Shown: one piece after another, positions 37,352-46,874 of the stretch
Numbering within the stretch: position 1 is the stretch's first letter
Layout: every line of letters begins with the position of its first letter
NCBI RefSeq assembly: GCF_002760655.1
Contig: NZ_PDOC01000019.1
Location: forward strand, 16,835-80,834
DNA from: Massilia eurypsychrophila
GTDB taxonomy: Bacteria > Pseudomonadota > Gammaproteobacteria > Burkholderiales > Burkholderiaceae_D
DNA: 64,000 bases
Direction: 5' to 3'
Notes under the pieces: model-generated
Seen by the model: only the letters and a program-made list of their open reading frames with translations
What the model was told of the DNA's origin: nothing
Database searches by the model: none
Translations under genes and position numbers: made by a program

Positions 37352-38581
37352 ATGGACTTGGTCTACAAGAATGAAAAAACGCTTTTCGGCATCATGCTGG
37401 TGCTATCGGTGCTGTTGTGGATCGTGCTGGTGGTCGGCACGCTTGGCCTGGCGCTGGTGTACGCGGCACTGTTGTTCCTCATCTACTGCTTCGCCCAGTC
37501 GGCACTGATATCGCACATCAAGGGCAACGGTGTGCAGATCACCGCGCAGCAGTGTCCCGACCTGCACCGGCAGATCGCCGCCTGCTGCGAAAAGCTCGGA
37601 CAAAACGAGCAGCCCGACGCCTACCTGATGCAGATGGGCGGCGCCTTCAACGCCTTCGCCACGCGTTTCTTCGGCCGCGATTTCCTGGTGCTGTACTCCG
37701 ACGTCGTCGACGCCCTCGAAGACAATCCGGACGCGCTCAATTTCTACATCGGCCACGAGATTGGCCACATCAAGCGCCGCCATCTCAAATGGGCGACCGT
37801 GCTGCTGCCGGCGTCGATCCTGCCGCTGATCGGCGCGGCCTATTCGCGCGCCCGCGAATACACCTGCGACCGGCATGGCATGGCCGCGTGTGACCATCCG
37901 CTCAACGCCGAATTCGGCATCGCGGCGCTGGCGGCCGGCGGCAAGCGCTGGCGCACGATGAGCAAGAGCGAATACATTGGCCAGAGCCGCCATACCGACA
38001 GCTTCTGGATGTCGTTTCACGAACTGGTGGGCGACTACCCGTGGCTGGTCAAGCGCATGGGCGCCGTGCGGGCGCTGGCGCAGGGACAGGAGCCAAGCCA
38101 GCCACGGCGTCATCCGATGGCGATGGTGCTGGCGCTGTTCGTGCCGCGCCTTGGCGTCGGCGGGGGCGGCGGATTGATCCTGACGATAGCGGTCATTGGC
38201 ATATTGGCGGCGGTCGGCATACCGGCCTACCAGGACTACGTCAAGAAGAGCCAGGTCGCCGCGGCCTATCAGGGCGGTCGCCAGGCTACCGCCGCGGTGG
38301 AAAAGTACTTCTATGCGAACGACAAGGTGCCGGCCACGCTGGAGGCGGCCGGCACCTCCGCGCAGCCGGCCGGTAACGCATCGATTGAACTGATCCAGCT
38401 GAACCCGGAGAATGCGGTGATCCGCGTGCTCACCCGCACGACGACCGTGCACGGCCAGGGTGTGCTGGTGTTCGCGCCATCGCTCAATGCGAACAAGCGG
38501 ATCGCATGGAAGTGCGGCGCCGAAGACATCGACACCAGGTTGCTGCCGCCGCAGTGCCGCCAGATCGGCGACGGCCAGTAA
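37352..38581 (+). CDS. M48-family metalloprotease fused to a pilin-like domain
   Basis: A 409-residue protein. Two N-terminal membrane helices (about residues 10-55) lead into an M48 peptidase domain with HEIGH at 135-139 and the third ligand Glu169 in REYTCDRHG, the HtpX/Ste24-like arrangement. From about residue 268 a second domain resembles the type IV pilin start: a hydrophobic helix GLILTIAVIGILAAVGIPAY, then QDYVKKSQVAAAYQ and a globular tail. The pilin Glu5 position is glycine and there is no clear prepilin peptidase site, so the helix is probably kept as a membrane anchor. GGGAG precedes ATG 37352. M48 enzymes degrade misfolded membrane proteins; the pilin part may bring substrate or partners. 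Confidence 0.82.
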   Translation: MDLVYKNEKTLFGIMLVLSVLLWIVLVVGTLGLALVYAALLFLIYCFAQSALISHIKGNGVQITAQQCPDLHRQIAACCEKLGQNEQPDAYLMQMGGAFNAFATRFFGRDFLVLYSDVVDALEDNPDALNFYIGHEIGHIKRRHLKWATVLLPASILPLIGAAYSRAREYTCDRHGMAACDHPLNAEFGIAALAAGGKRWRTMSKSEYIGQSRHTDSFWMSFHELVGDYPWLVKRMGAVRALAQGQEPSQPRRHPMAMVLALFVPRLGVGGGGGLILTIAVIGILAAVGIPAYQDYVKKSQVAAAYQGGRQATAAVEKYFYANDKVPATLEAAGTSAQPAGNASIELIQLNPENAVIRVLTRTTTVHGQGVLVFAPSLNANKRIAWKCGAEDIDTRLLPPQCRQIGDGQ

Positions 38582-38608
38582 GGCGCGGCTTGGCCAGCGG
38601 CGGCGGAC

Positions 38609-39394
38609 TTACCGCTGCTGGTCGTGCATCCATTCCTTCAGGCCGGTGACCCAGGCCTTGGCCGGCAGGTTCATGCCGCGCTTGATGGCGCCGGCGCGTT
38701 CGTACAGCACGCTGAAGTCGATCTGCGGCGCGTTCTTGAAGGCGACGACGACGATGTTCGCATCGTGCACCTCGGGCAGCCAGACCACCGCGTCGAACAC
38801 CTGTTCCATCGCCTGCAGGTTCTTGTCGTAGTTGGCGAAGTCGCCGAACACGTTGGTGGTCATGATGCCGTCGGCCGTCAGGCAGTCGTAGCAGCCCTGG
38901 TAGAACTCGGGCGTGTCGAGCACCGGGCCGCGCGCGTCCTCGTCGTACAGGTCGACCTGCAGCACGTCGACGCTGTTGCGGTTGGCCGGATCGAGCACGA
39001 AGTCGAGCGCGTTCATTTCAACCACCGACAGGCGCGCGTCGTCCGGCGGCAGCTCGAACAGCGCGCGGCAGATGGCGATCACGTTCGGATTGAGTTCGAC
39101 CGCGGTGACGCGCGCGCCAGGCAGGCGGCGGTAGCAGAACTTGGTCAGCGCCGCGCTGCCAAGGCCGAGTTGGACGATGTGGCGCGGCTGCTCGCAAAAC
39201 AACAGCCACAACATCATCATCTGGATGTATTCGAGTTCGATCGCATCGGGTTTGTCGAGCCGCATGGCGCCTTGCACCCATGAGGTGCCGAGGTGCAGGA
39301 AGCGCACGCCGCGAAACTCGGTGACGGTGGCGGGAGGATGGCCGGGCTGCTCGAAGCGGCCGCTGGCCTCTGGGTTGTTGCGGTTGGACGGCAT
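38609..39394 (-). CDS. Spermidine synthase-like protein
   Basis: A 261-residue protein with the spermidine/spermine synthase fold: VQLGLGSAALTKFCYRRLPG (nucleotide-binding loop), VTAVELNPNVIAICR, MNALDFVLDPAN and DVLQVDLYDEDARGP. The catalytic-loop D-x-Y-D-pattern is present as DLYDED. Canonical enzymes join putrescine and decarboxylated SAM; proteins like this lacking the full N-terminal domain are often annotated the same way without proof, so the substrate is uncertain. It stands alone, convergent with the M48-pilin gene and 52 bp from the next gene on the same strand. Confidence 0.8.
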   Translation of the reverse strand: MPSNRNNPEASGRFEQPGHPPATVTEFRGVRFLHLGTSWVQGAMRLDKPDAIELEYIQMMMLWLLFCEQPRHIVQLGLGSAALTKFCYRRLPGARVTAVELNPNVIAICRALFELPPDDARLSVVEMNALDFVLDPANRNSVDVLQVDLYDEDARGPVLDTPEFYQGCYDCLTADGIMTTNVFGDFANYDKNLQAMEQVFDAVVWLPEVHDANIVVVAFKNAPQIDFSVLYERAGAIKRGMNLPAKAWVTGLKEWMHDQQR

Positions 39395-39446
39395 GGGACG
39401 TTTGGATCGGCTGCGAAAACCGATCTTACCATCCCGGCCGCCCGTG

Positions 39447-40097
39447 TCAGGCGTACCAGGCCGCGACGTACGTCGGCGTGGCGACGCCGCAATCGGGCTC
39501 CGGCACCGGCGCTTGCGGCGTCAATGCCATCGGCAGCACGCCGACCCAGGCTTCGATATGCATGTCGTCGGCGTCGTCATGCGGCCCGCCGGTGCGCGCC
39601 TTGCAGGACGCTTCGGTCAGCGCGATGCGCATTACCGTGGTGGCGGCGTACTCCTTGTCGCTGCCGGCGCGCACATCGGCCTGGCGGCCGGGCGCCACCT
39701 TGTCCATGAAGGCGGCCATCGAGGCGCGCTTGGCGGCGTCGCCATCGACCGCTTCGAACTGGCCATACATCACCGCGGAGCGGTAGTTCATCGAATGGTT
39801 GAAGGCGGAGCGCGCCATCACCAGGCCATCGAGGTGGGTGATGGTGACGCACGCCTGGGTGTCCTTCATCAGCAGTCTAGTCAGCCGCCCGCCATTCGAG
39901 CCGTGGATGTACAGGTGCTCGCCGTCGCGCCAGCAGGCGGTCGGAATGCAGTGGGTGCTGGCGCCGTCGTGGAAGGCGACATTGCACAGCCAGGCGGTGT
40001 CGATGATGGCGTGCAGCGTGGCGCTGTCGTAGTCGGCGTAGTTGGCATTGCGGCGCACGCGGGTGCGGTCGGTGGGGGCGGAAGGTGCGGTCGTCAT
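39447..40097 (-). CDS. Pyridoxamine 5'-phosphate oxidase-family FMN-binding protein
   Basis: A 216-residue protein of the split-barrel flavin-binding family. Recognisable parts are CNVAFHDGASTHCIPTACWR, LYIHGSNGGRLTRLL, ACVTITHLDGLVMARSAFNH and SMNYRSAVMYGQF, the usual pattern of the MSMEG_6526-like/NimA-related branch. These proteins reduce or bind small molecules with FMN; the substrate is not evident. The ATG is 14 codons before the conserved start of the domain. It is the last chromosomal-type gene before the type VI cargo island. Confidence 0.85.
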   Translation of the reverse strand: MTTAPSAPTDRTRVRRNANYADYDSATLHAIIDTAWLCNVAFHDGASTHCIPTACWRDGEHLYIHGSNGGRLTRLLMKDTQACVTITHLDGLVMARSAFNHSMNYRSAVMYGQFEAVDGDAAKRASMAAFMDKVAPGRQADVRAGSDKEYAATTVMRIALTEASCKARTGGPHDDADDMHIEAWVGVLPMALTPQAPVPEPDCGVATPTYVAAWYA

Positions 40098-40181
40098 TGC
40101 AGTCCTGTCAAAAGAATCAGGCTCAAATATAGTCGAAAGATGGTTCCTTAATAAGGTCCACTTGGCCCGAAAATTATAGGG

Positions 40182-40207
40182 CCGCTGCCTGGGCAGTCAG
40201 GCAGCGG
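40182..40207. other. Perfect 10-bp stem hairpin at the island's left edge
   Basis: CCGCTGCCTG, a 6-nt loop, and its exact complement end 1 bp before the histidine kinase remnant. There is no T-run on either strand next to it, so it is not a clear terminator. It may mark the junction. Confidence 0.55.
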
Positions 40208-40208
40208 T

Positions 40209-40332
40209 GAACCCGATTCGTGTGCGTTCTTCAGCAGATCGAGGAGCGCCTGCTCCATCTGCGCCGGGTCGATCATCGCTGGCGGCGAGGCGTCTCGCCC
40301 GCAGGTCGGAAGGTCGCGTGTGACGACAGCTG
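40209..40332 (-). pseudogene. Fragment of a histidine kinase gene (remnant at island edge)
   Basis: This stretch aligns with 47128-47252 inside the intact kinase gene. About 73 bp at the left end match at all but four positions; the rest is more diverged. In the same reading frame it encodes PAMIDPAQMEQALLDLLKNA and HESGSP, the start of the kinase ATPase domain. It has no start or rest of the gene. It makes a diverged direct repeat around the type VI cargo genes. Between it and vgrG (40333-40536) I see only the vgrG leader with AGGA before ATG 40537. Confidence 0.8.
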
Positions 40333-40536
40333 GTCCACTACCTTGAGAAATATCAACCTCCATCGCTTGGTCTCGCGCAACAATTTCTTCTTGCATGCGA
40401 TTAAATACAAACCTGATTTGCGTTTTGTCGCAGGTGGACCTGCGTAGTCCAATCTTTTGAACGGTGACGGAATGCAACGTCGACTGGCTCACACCGGCCA
40501 GAAGGCGCTTCAGATAAGACTACTTGAGGACTCAAA

Positions 40537-43284
40537 ATGACTCGCGAACAAGTTTGGTCGGTGTTAGAGGCCTTGACCCAAGCGAACCGTCCCCTCCGTC
40601 TTCGAATTTCAACGGAAAATGGTGTTGCAGACAATCTTCTGATGGTGAAGCAAGTGAGCGGTATAGAGCAGATTTGCGGTGGTATTAATTATTGCTTGCT
40701 GTGCGTTTCCACCAAAGCGGGAATGCCGTTGAAACAGTTCAATGCTTCACCGGTCGAGCTGCAGTTCGTTACGGATTCCGGCAACCTGCGCTCCGTCTGC
40801 GGAATCGTCACTGAAGCGGTGGAAGGTGAAAGCGATGGCGGACTCGCCACGTATCAGCTGACGGTTCGAGACGGCCTGTCAATCATGGAGAAACGCGTGA
40901 ATACACGCGTTTTCCGCAACGCTAGCGAAGTTGACATCACACGGACCATACTGGGTGAATGGCGGCATGGAAATCCGATACTTGCGCGTGCGCTTCAATT
41001 CGAACTAGAAAGCTTGAAAACTTATCCGGCCCGCGAGTTCACCATGCAGTACAACGAATCAGATGCGGCATTTCTACAGCGGCTCTGGAAACGGCGTGGA
41101 TTGTCTTGGTTCTTCAAACCAGGGAGTGCGAGCACTACTGGGAGAAGCGACCTGCCATGTCATGTTCTCGTCCTGTTCGATGATGTGAAATCGCTTTCGC
41201 AGAATGCTGCTGGGGAGGTGCGTTACCACCGCGACGATGGGACTGAGACCCGCGATAGCATAACGGCCTGGAATGCGGCGCGGACCCTCAGCCCCGGAAG
41301 AGTTAGCCGCCACAGCTGGGAGTACGCTCAGAGCCGTGCGTGGGAGATTGAGGAAGTTGGCCAAAATAACCAAGGTCCGTTCGCGAATCGGTTTGCCGCC
41401 AGCCTAGACGATTATCTGATTGACGTTCCCCACGCGGGTGCAGACAACGATGACTACAGAAGCCTTTGTGCAGTTCGGATGCAACGGCATGAGTTCGCGT
41501 CCAAATCGTTTCATGGTGAAAGCGCGGTGCGCGATTTATGCGTCGGGCAATGGATAAGTGTAACGGGCCATGCTGAGATTGACACCCATCCGGCAGAGCA
41601 GCGAGAGTTTGTGATTACCGAGTTGCGTGTTGAAGCAGAAAATAATTTGCCTAAGGCGCTCAACGATCGGACGCGTCGCCTGTTTGCACGGAACCATTGG
41701 AGGGGCGACAGCGACGGCTCGGTGATGATCCAAGCTACTTCAGAAAATGGCGCGCGCTACGCCAATCGCTTCAGCTGCGTGCGGCGCGGGATTGCTATCG
41801 TGCCGGCCTATGATCCGCGCGTCGATTTACCGCGCACGGAGGCTCAGAGCGTGCTTGTAGTCGGACCGGTTGGCGAGGAGGTGTACTGTGACGAACACGG
41901 AAGGGTGAAAATTCGCTTCCCCGGTTGCCGGCAAACTGACCACGAACATGCTCACGGAGTGGGAGCATCCGGCTATGAGGGAGACTCGGCCTGGGTCCGT
42001 GTTGCGAGCTCTTCGGCCGGTGATCGTTGGGGTGCGATCTCTTTGCCCAGAGCAGGAGAGGAATGCATCGTCACCTTTATCGGGGGGGATCCGGATAAAC
42101 CTGTTATAACCGCCCGAGTCCACGGTGGGATGGCTCCCCCTCCAACTTTCAGCCACACTGGCCGCCTCCCGGGCAACCGTTTCCTCTCTGGGATTAAGAG
42201 CAAGGAGGTGAATGGGCGGCGGTCCAATCAATTGCGACTGGATGATACCCCCGGGCAGATCAGTGCGCAGCTGGCCAGTGACCACGGGGCTAGTCAACTA
42301 AATTTAGGCCTTTTGACCCATCCGCGCACGGAAGGACGTGGCGAGATACGGGGTACAGGCGCCGAATTGCGTAGCGATGGTTCAGTCGCAGTGCGTGGCG
42401 CGCAAGGCGTCTATATCAGTGCGGATGCACGTTTGCGAGCGGCCGGCCGCCAGCTTGAACACGACGGTTTAACCGGTCTTGCAGCGGCACTCGAAATCGT
42501 TCAGCACCAACTTTCCGAATTGGCAAAAACGCACCACGCTGACGCCACCGACAGCAAGCCACTGACGCAGTTGGCGGCCTATCTCAATAAATGGGATAGC
42601 ACCGATGATGGAGCTAGCAAGCCGGACAGTGCAGCCGGCGAACCCATTGTCGCGATCGACGCACCGGCTGGCATGCTCCTAGGCAGTAGCGCGAACATAG
42701 CGATCGGAGCTCAGACTCATGTTGACGTTTTGAGCGTAGGAAATACCCAAGTGTCGGCGGGCAGAAAATTGTTGATGCGTGCAACAGAGCGAATTTGCTT
42801 ATTTGCTCATATGCTAGGGATAAGGATAACTGCCGCCGCCGGCAAGATTGAAATTCAAGCCCATCAAGACAGTATCGAACTGACTTCTGCAAAGCGCATC
42901 GTTCTGTCTGCGGCGGAGGAAATTGTAATTCAGGCTCCCAAAGTGACAGTGATCACGCAAGGCGCTCAAGCGGCATACGGGGGGGGCGCAATCACATATT
43001 TTCTTACTGGTGAATACGCCATCAATTCTTCCACCTTTGCGCATAAGGGGGTGAAGGATGGCGCCGTGGCTGACCTTAGCCTTCCGAAGAGCGAAGTTGC
43101 TTATGACCAGAGGGTGCGCTTAACGGACCTGAACACCGGCGAAGCGCTCGTGAGTCGCCGTTTCCGAGTGAAATTAGAGGATGGGCAGAAAATTGAAGGC
43201 ACGACGGACGCGCAGGGGCTCACGCAGATCCTCAAATCCTCGATTCCGTTCAGTAGCTTTACGATCGAAGCGCTGGATGACTGA
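40537..43284 (+). CDS. vgrG: Type VI secretion spike protein VgrG
   Basis: A 915-residue VgrG. The N-terminal gp27-like part starts LRLRISTENGVADN; the middle block has EFTMQYNESDAAFLQRLWKR and RRGLSWFF. The gp5-like OB domain has GRVKIRFPG and SAWVRVASSSAGDRWG. A DUF2345 region follows, with a beta-helix of short repeats (KIEIQAHQDSIELTSAKRIV). The last ~60 residues (VRLTDLNTGEALVSRRFRVK, then QKIEGTTDAQGLTQ) look like a transthyretin-type domain, which in other VgrGs recruits a Tle lipase. The lipase gene begins 2 nt downstream. The base composition is lower in GC than the flanks. No T6SS sheath or membrane genes are in the window. Two poly-G tracts (42082-42088, 42979-42986) lie in frame. 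Confidence 0.93.
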   Translation: MTREQVWSVLEALTQANRPLRLRISTENGVADNLLMVKQVSGIEQICGGINYCLLCVSTKAGMPLKQFNASPVELQFVTDSGNLRSVCGIVTEAVEGESDGGLATYQLTVRDGLSIMEKRVNTRVFRNASEVDITRTILGEWRHGNPILARALQFELESLKTYPAREFTMQYNESDAAFLQRLWKRRGLSWFFKPGSASTTGRSDLPCHVLVLFDDVKSLSQNAAGEVRYHRDDGTETRDSITAWNAARTLSPGRVSRHSWEYAQSRAWEIEEVGQNNQGPFANRFAASLDDYLIDVPHAGADNDDYRSLCAVRMQRHEFASKSFHGESAVRDLCVGQWISVTGHAEIDTHPAEQREFVITELRVEAENNLPKALNDRTRRLFARNHWRGDSDGSVMIQATSENGARYANRFSCVRRGIAIVPAYDPRVDLPRTEAQSVLVVGPVGEEVYCDEHGRVKIRFPGCRQTDHEHAHGVGASGYEGDSAWVRVASSSAGDRWGAISLPRAGEECIVTFIGGDPDKPVITARVHGGMAPPPTFSHTGRLPGNRFLSGIKSKEVNGRRSNQLRLDDTPGQISAQLASDHGASQLNLGLLTHPRTEGRGEIRGTGAELRSDGSVAVRGAQGVYISADARLRAAGRQLEHDGLTGLAAALEIVQHQLSELAKTHHADATDSKPLTQLAAYLNKWDSTDDGASKPDSAAGEPIVAIDAPAGMLLGSSANIAIGAQTHVDVLSVGNTQVSAGRKLLMRATERICLFAHMLGIRITAAAGKIEIQAHQDSIELTSAKRIVLSAAEEIVIQAPKVTVITQGAQAAYGGGAITYFLTGEYAINSSTFAHKGVKDGAVADLSLPKSEVAYDQRVRLTDLNTGEALVSRRFRVKLEDGQKIEGTTDAQGLTQILKSSIPFSSFTIEALDD

Positions 43285-43286
43285 CT

Positions 43287-45072
43287 GTGGTTGTAGCGAC
43301 CATAATTGAAAAAATACCTATGGAAAAAAACCCTCCGCGATTGCCCGGTTATCAATTGCCTACGAAGCCGCATCTGTCACGCGGCCGGGAAACACATGGC
43401 TTTCTGACACCCGCGCAAGATCTAATGCCACAGGTGATCAGCATTCCACCACGCCGTGTTTTGCCAATTATTTTTCTACCCGGAATTATGGGGTCGAACT
43501 TGCGAATGAGCGCGGCACGGCAGGTGGCGTTGGAGAAGACAAACAACATCGCCTGGCGTCCGGAAAACAAGACGGCGTCAATAGCGCTCGCGAATGCTTC
43601 CCCGAGACAACGGCAAATTCAGCTGGACGCTGCACAAACCGAGGTAGATACGTACGAGCCCGCGCGGCAGTCGACGGGTGATGCCAACGAATCGTCCGAC
43701 CACCGGCACTCGGCCGTGACAGTTAGCGTCCGCTATCCGGTTAGTGTGGGAATCGATATGCCGTTGCTTATGGATGACCCTAAGTCGATGCCATTTGCGA
43801 AGACTAAAGAACAAAAGGCAAGAGAGAGAGGCTGGGGCGAGGTTTTTTTCGGCAGCTACAGCGAACTGTTGGAGACGTGTGAGCTGAGACTCAATACCGC
43901 CTTTCGGCGCGGCAAAATGGATAGCTGGTGGCGTGGGATTATCGGTGTCGCCCCAGAAGAATGGCAAGCGAGCCCCCAGCCACGGTTGATTCCACTAGAG
44001 GAGCCAGCTCTTAAAAATGCGCTCAAGGACTGTTGGTTTCCCGTGCATGCGATGGGTTATAACTGGCTCGAGTCTAATCGGAAATCCGGCATAGTGACAG
44101 CGAAGCGAATAAGCGCTTTGATCGAAAAATACAAAGCGGAAGGATTTCAGTGTGAAAAAGTAATCGTGGTTACACATTCGATGGGGGGGGTTGGTAGGCC
44201 GTGCCTTGATTCACCCCGAAATGGGTAGTCTTGGTGAAACGGTGCTCGGAATAGTGCACGGCGTTATGCCGGCGGTCGGAGCGGCAGCGGCTTACAAACG
44301 GATCCGGTGCGGGTTCGAAGACCCTGGCGTCGTTAGTATGTCGCCGATGGTTAGTGTAACTGCCAAGGTGCTCGGCAATTTTGGGCGGGAGGTCACAGCG
44401 GTTTTGGCCAACGCGCCAGGAGGTCTTGAGCTGCTTCCGAGTCAGGCCTATGGGAACGGATGGTTGCAAATCAGACAGAACGGTCAAACCGTGCGGAGCC
44501 TGCCGCAGCGTGGCGATCCATATGACGAAATTTATAAACTGCGTGGAAAGTGGTACGGTTTGCTGCGTGAGGAGTGGATCAACCCGGCGCGCCAGCCACA
44601 ATCAGGCTTCAATCGCACTGCGAGAATGCTTGACGAAGCCAAGATTTTTCATAAGGAAATTTCGTCCACGTACCACGCTCAGAGCGACGCTCATTATGGC
44701 GCTGATGCAAAGCATGCAGCGTGGCATAACGTGGTTTGGGACCTTGGTGGCCGTTCAGATAATTTAAGCATAGACCACTTTCTGATCCGCACGGACGACG
44801 AGCAAGGAAATTTGGTATTAGGGCCCCCTCCAAGCCTCTTGAATAAAGCTCTCGGCCCGGATGTACCCGCGGTTTTGGAGCCCGCCAGGGAACCCGGCGA
44901 TCAAACTGTCCCTTTACACTCGGCTGAGCATCAGCTTCACAGCGGAAAATTTAAAGGTGTTTTTCGCCAGACGGGTTACGAGCACCAAGCCAGTTATAAG
45001 GACGAAAGCGCACTTCGTTCTACCCTCTACAGCCTGGTTTGCATTGCGCAGTCGATGAAGTGGAAAGAATGA
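43287..45072 (+). pseudogene. Type VI lipase effector, Tle4 type, frameshifted
   Basis: Two overlapping frames (43287-44228 and 44191-45072) together make a ~594-residue alpha/beta hydrolase. The first part has VLPIIFLPGIMGSNLRM and ends at the nucleophile elbow VVTHSMGG; the second continues VGRALIHPEMGSLGE and ends QSMKWKE. One G too many in the G8 run at 44183-44190 splits them; with seven Gs the text reads THSMGGLVGRA. VgrG-Tle4-Tli4 order matches the vgrG4b-tplE-tplEi set of Pseudomonas aeruginosa, whose effector is a phospholipase toxic in the periplasm of target cells. The start could be GTG 43287 or ATG 43320; neither has a strong ribosome site. Interrupted as sequenced, unless the tract is an error or switches. 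Confidence 0.82.
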
Positions 45073-46498
45073 TGTATTCATATCTATATTTCTGGCGTAC
45101 ATCGGCCAATCTTGTCTTAACGGTATCCGTCGCATTTTTCGTAAGCGGTTGCGACCGCGAACAAGCACCCGTCCAGAGGCCCACAATGAACCTGCTATCG
45201 CAACGTCTAGCACTAATATTCGCGAAAACAAAGGTTGTCTGCTTTAGTCAGTTTGTGGTTGAGGTTCCCGTTACGGCAACGGTCATTTACGGACCGACAA
45301 CAGTGGAGTGGCCCATCCATCGTTATTTTGCGCAGGGGAATAGGGCGGCCGATCGAGTGTCGCTGCTATTGCAAGAGGTCGAAAAAGAACGAATGTTTCT
45401 GGCTAAGAGACATCTTGCGGAGTTGCACCGGTTTGGGAGCGTTATTGATGGGGCCGTACCGGACAAAAACTCATTTTTGGTTCCAAGGATCAGATCAGCT
45501 ACACGATTGATTCAGTGATTCCTGTAGGCGAGGAGTTGTTCGTCCAGCGTGCGGAAAGCGTGCCACCTGAAAAGGAGATTGAACAAGTCGCACTGTTAAA
45601 CGCTGTAGCGAAAAATTTGCAACTGCGCGGAGATGAAGAAATTCCCGCGGAGAGTGGTGCTTGTATCGACGGAGGCCTGATAAAACGGCAAGCTGAATAC
45701 GAAAGCGTTGCGGTAGGAATTCGATTTAAGGAGTTCCCGGACGTCCATTTTTCTATAGATACCCTTAAAAGGGACACCTCAGTGGACTCTGACGCACTTG
45801 AGCCTCGGTTGAAACAGGCGGAACAGGACGCGTCGCGCGAAGGAAACGGCCACATATTTGCGCAGATTAAAACGCTACGGCGCGGGAACCGTGAGTTTAA
45901 CAATTGGAAAGGGTTCGAAATTCTCGCGCGGAAACCTGCTCATGAGGCAGACACAGAAGCTCATGAGTTTTTGTTTGTCAGCTTGGCCGTCCCGAACGAT
46001 CCGCTGCGGCCCATGATGGAACTCCAGTTGAGTACTGGAGTGGCGGGTAATGCGAAAGCCAGCGTTAGGCCTAGCATTACAGATGAGGAAGCCGTGGCCT
46101 TATGGGACAAGCTAACTAACTCGATACGCGTTCGGCCGACGGGAAGATCGGAGAAAAATTCAGATGATTCGCCTATGGTTCCACTCAGCACATTCATTGA
46201 AAGCGGCGAAAAATGTCCACAGACAGGGTGGTGGCAATGCAGCGATGTTGGCGAAATTGCGGGCGGACGGCGCCGCCATTTTATGGCGGGCGAACACATG
46301 GCCGACGCGGTGCTATTAGGAAGGCCGAGCATTTTGCAAAAGTTGATGGGAACCCGTCCAACAAGTCTGATACCCACGGTTTGGGAGTTGGTGAGTTACG
46401 GGCAAACAGCAGTAGTTGCCAGTAGCGCGACGTTGACAAGCCCATCAACAAGTCTTAGTAGTACTGACCAAAGTTCCTCGGATTCCGGTAGCGTTTAG
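45069..46498 (+). pseudogene. Tli4-type immunity lipoprotein, frameshifted
   Basis: Starts at ATG 45069, overlapping the lipase stop (ATGA). A lipoprotein signal with lipobox VSGC near residue 28 sends it to the periplasm, as expected for an immunity protein against a periplasm-acting lipase. The first frame ends at 45518. The second frame is open from just after the A5/T5 runs at 45465-45478 and reads FGSKDQISYTIDSVIPVGEE onward. One missing base in either run restores a ~476-residue protein. The C-terminal part, ESGEKCPQTGWWQCSDVGE then RRHFMAGEHM, is the Tli4 C-terminal domain pattern. The last ~30 residues are Ser/Thr-rich. If the lesion is real, the cell would lack this immunity, tolerable only because the effector is broken too. 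Confidence 0.8.
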
Positions 46499-46584
46499 TC
46501 GATTCCTCCGATGGCGCAGTCCGCTAGTGCTAGCACTGGCACCAGCCCCTTCCAGTACAGTACTAACCTCATAAGGACGGCGCG

Positions 46585-46845
46585 ATGCCAAATGTCATCC
46601 GGCTTAATGACCCTACCAGCCACGGCGGCAAAGTCGTAAATGTCACCGCTAGTCACTATATCATTGACGGAGCAGCTGTCGCGTGTGTGGGCGATCAATG
46701 TACATGTCCAGTGCATGGACCGGGGGTAATTGTTGAGGGTGATCCGAAGCACATCGTTGGCGGTCGCGCTGTCGCCTTCAATGGGCACAAGACCAGTTGC
46801 GGCGCTACCTTGATGAATACTACGCTCGCGTACCGCCAAGAATAG
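46585..46845 (+). CDS. PAAR-domain spike-tip protein
   Basis: An 86-residue protein that is one PAAR domain: NVIRLNDPTSHGGKVVNV, VACVGDQCTCPVHGPG and VEGDPKHIVGGRAVAFNGH. PAAR proteins form the sharpened zinc-bound tip on VgrG; His and Cys residues for metal binding are present (H13, C35/C37, H40, H69-like positions by eye). AAGGA lies 7-10 nt before the ATG. It has no effector extension. It closes the vgrG-tle4-tli4 cargo module, 86 bp after the immunity gene and 29 bp before the convergent kinase stop. Confidence 0.93.
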   Translation: MPNVIRLNDPTSHGGKVVNVTASHYIIDGAAVACVGDQCTCPVHGPGVIVEGDPKHIVGGRAVAFNGHKTSCGATLMNTTLAYRQE

Positions 46846-46874
46846 CTAAATTTTAGAAATACGGAGCGAGTATC

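Noticed and set aside
40098..40208. tRNA gene or integrase site at the left edge of the type VI island
   Set aside because: No tRNA-like sequence or integrase is present; the only junction feature is the hairpin and kinase remnant.
40470..40536. Sigma-54 promoter before vgrG
   Set aside because: A GG...GC pair can be found, but the gap is not the required 10 nt and no consensus flanks it.
40401..40634. Minus-strand ORF overlapping the vgrG start
   Set aside because: It is short, has no family resemblance, and lies over the vgrG ribosome site and first codons.
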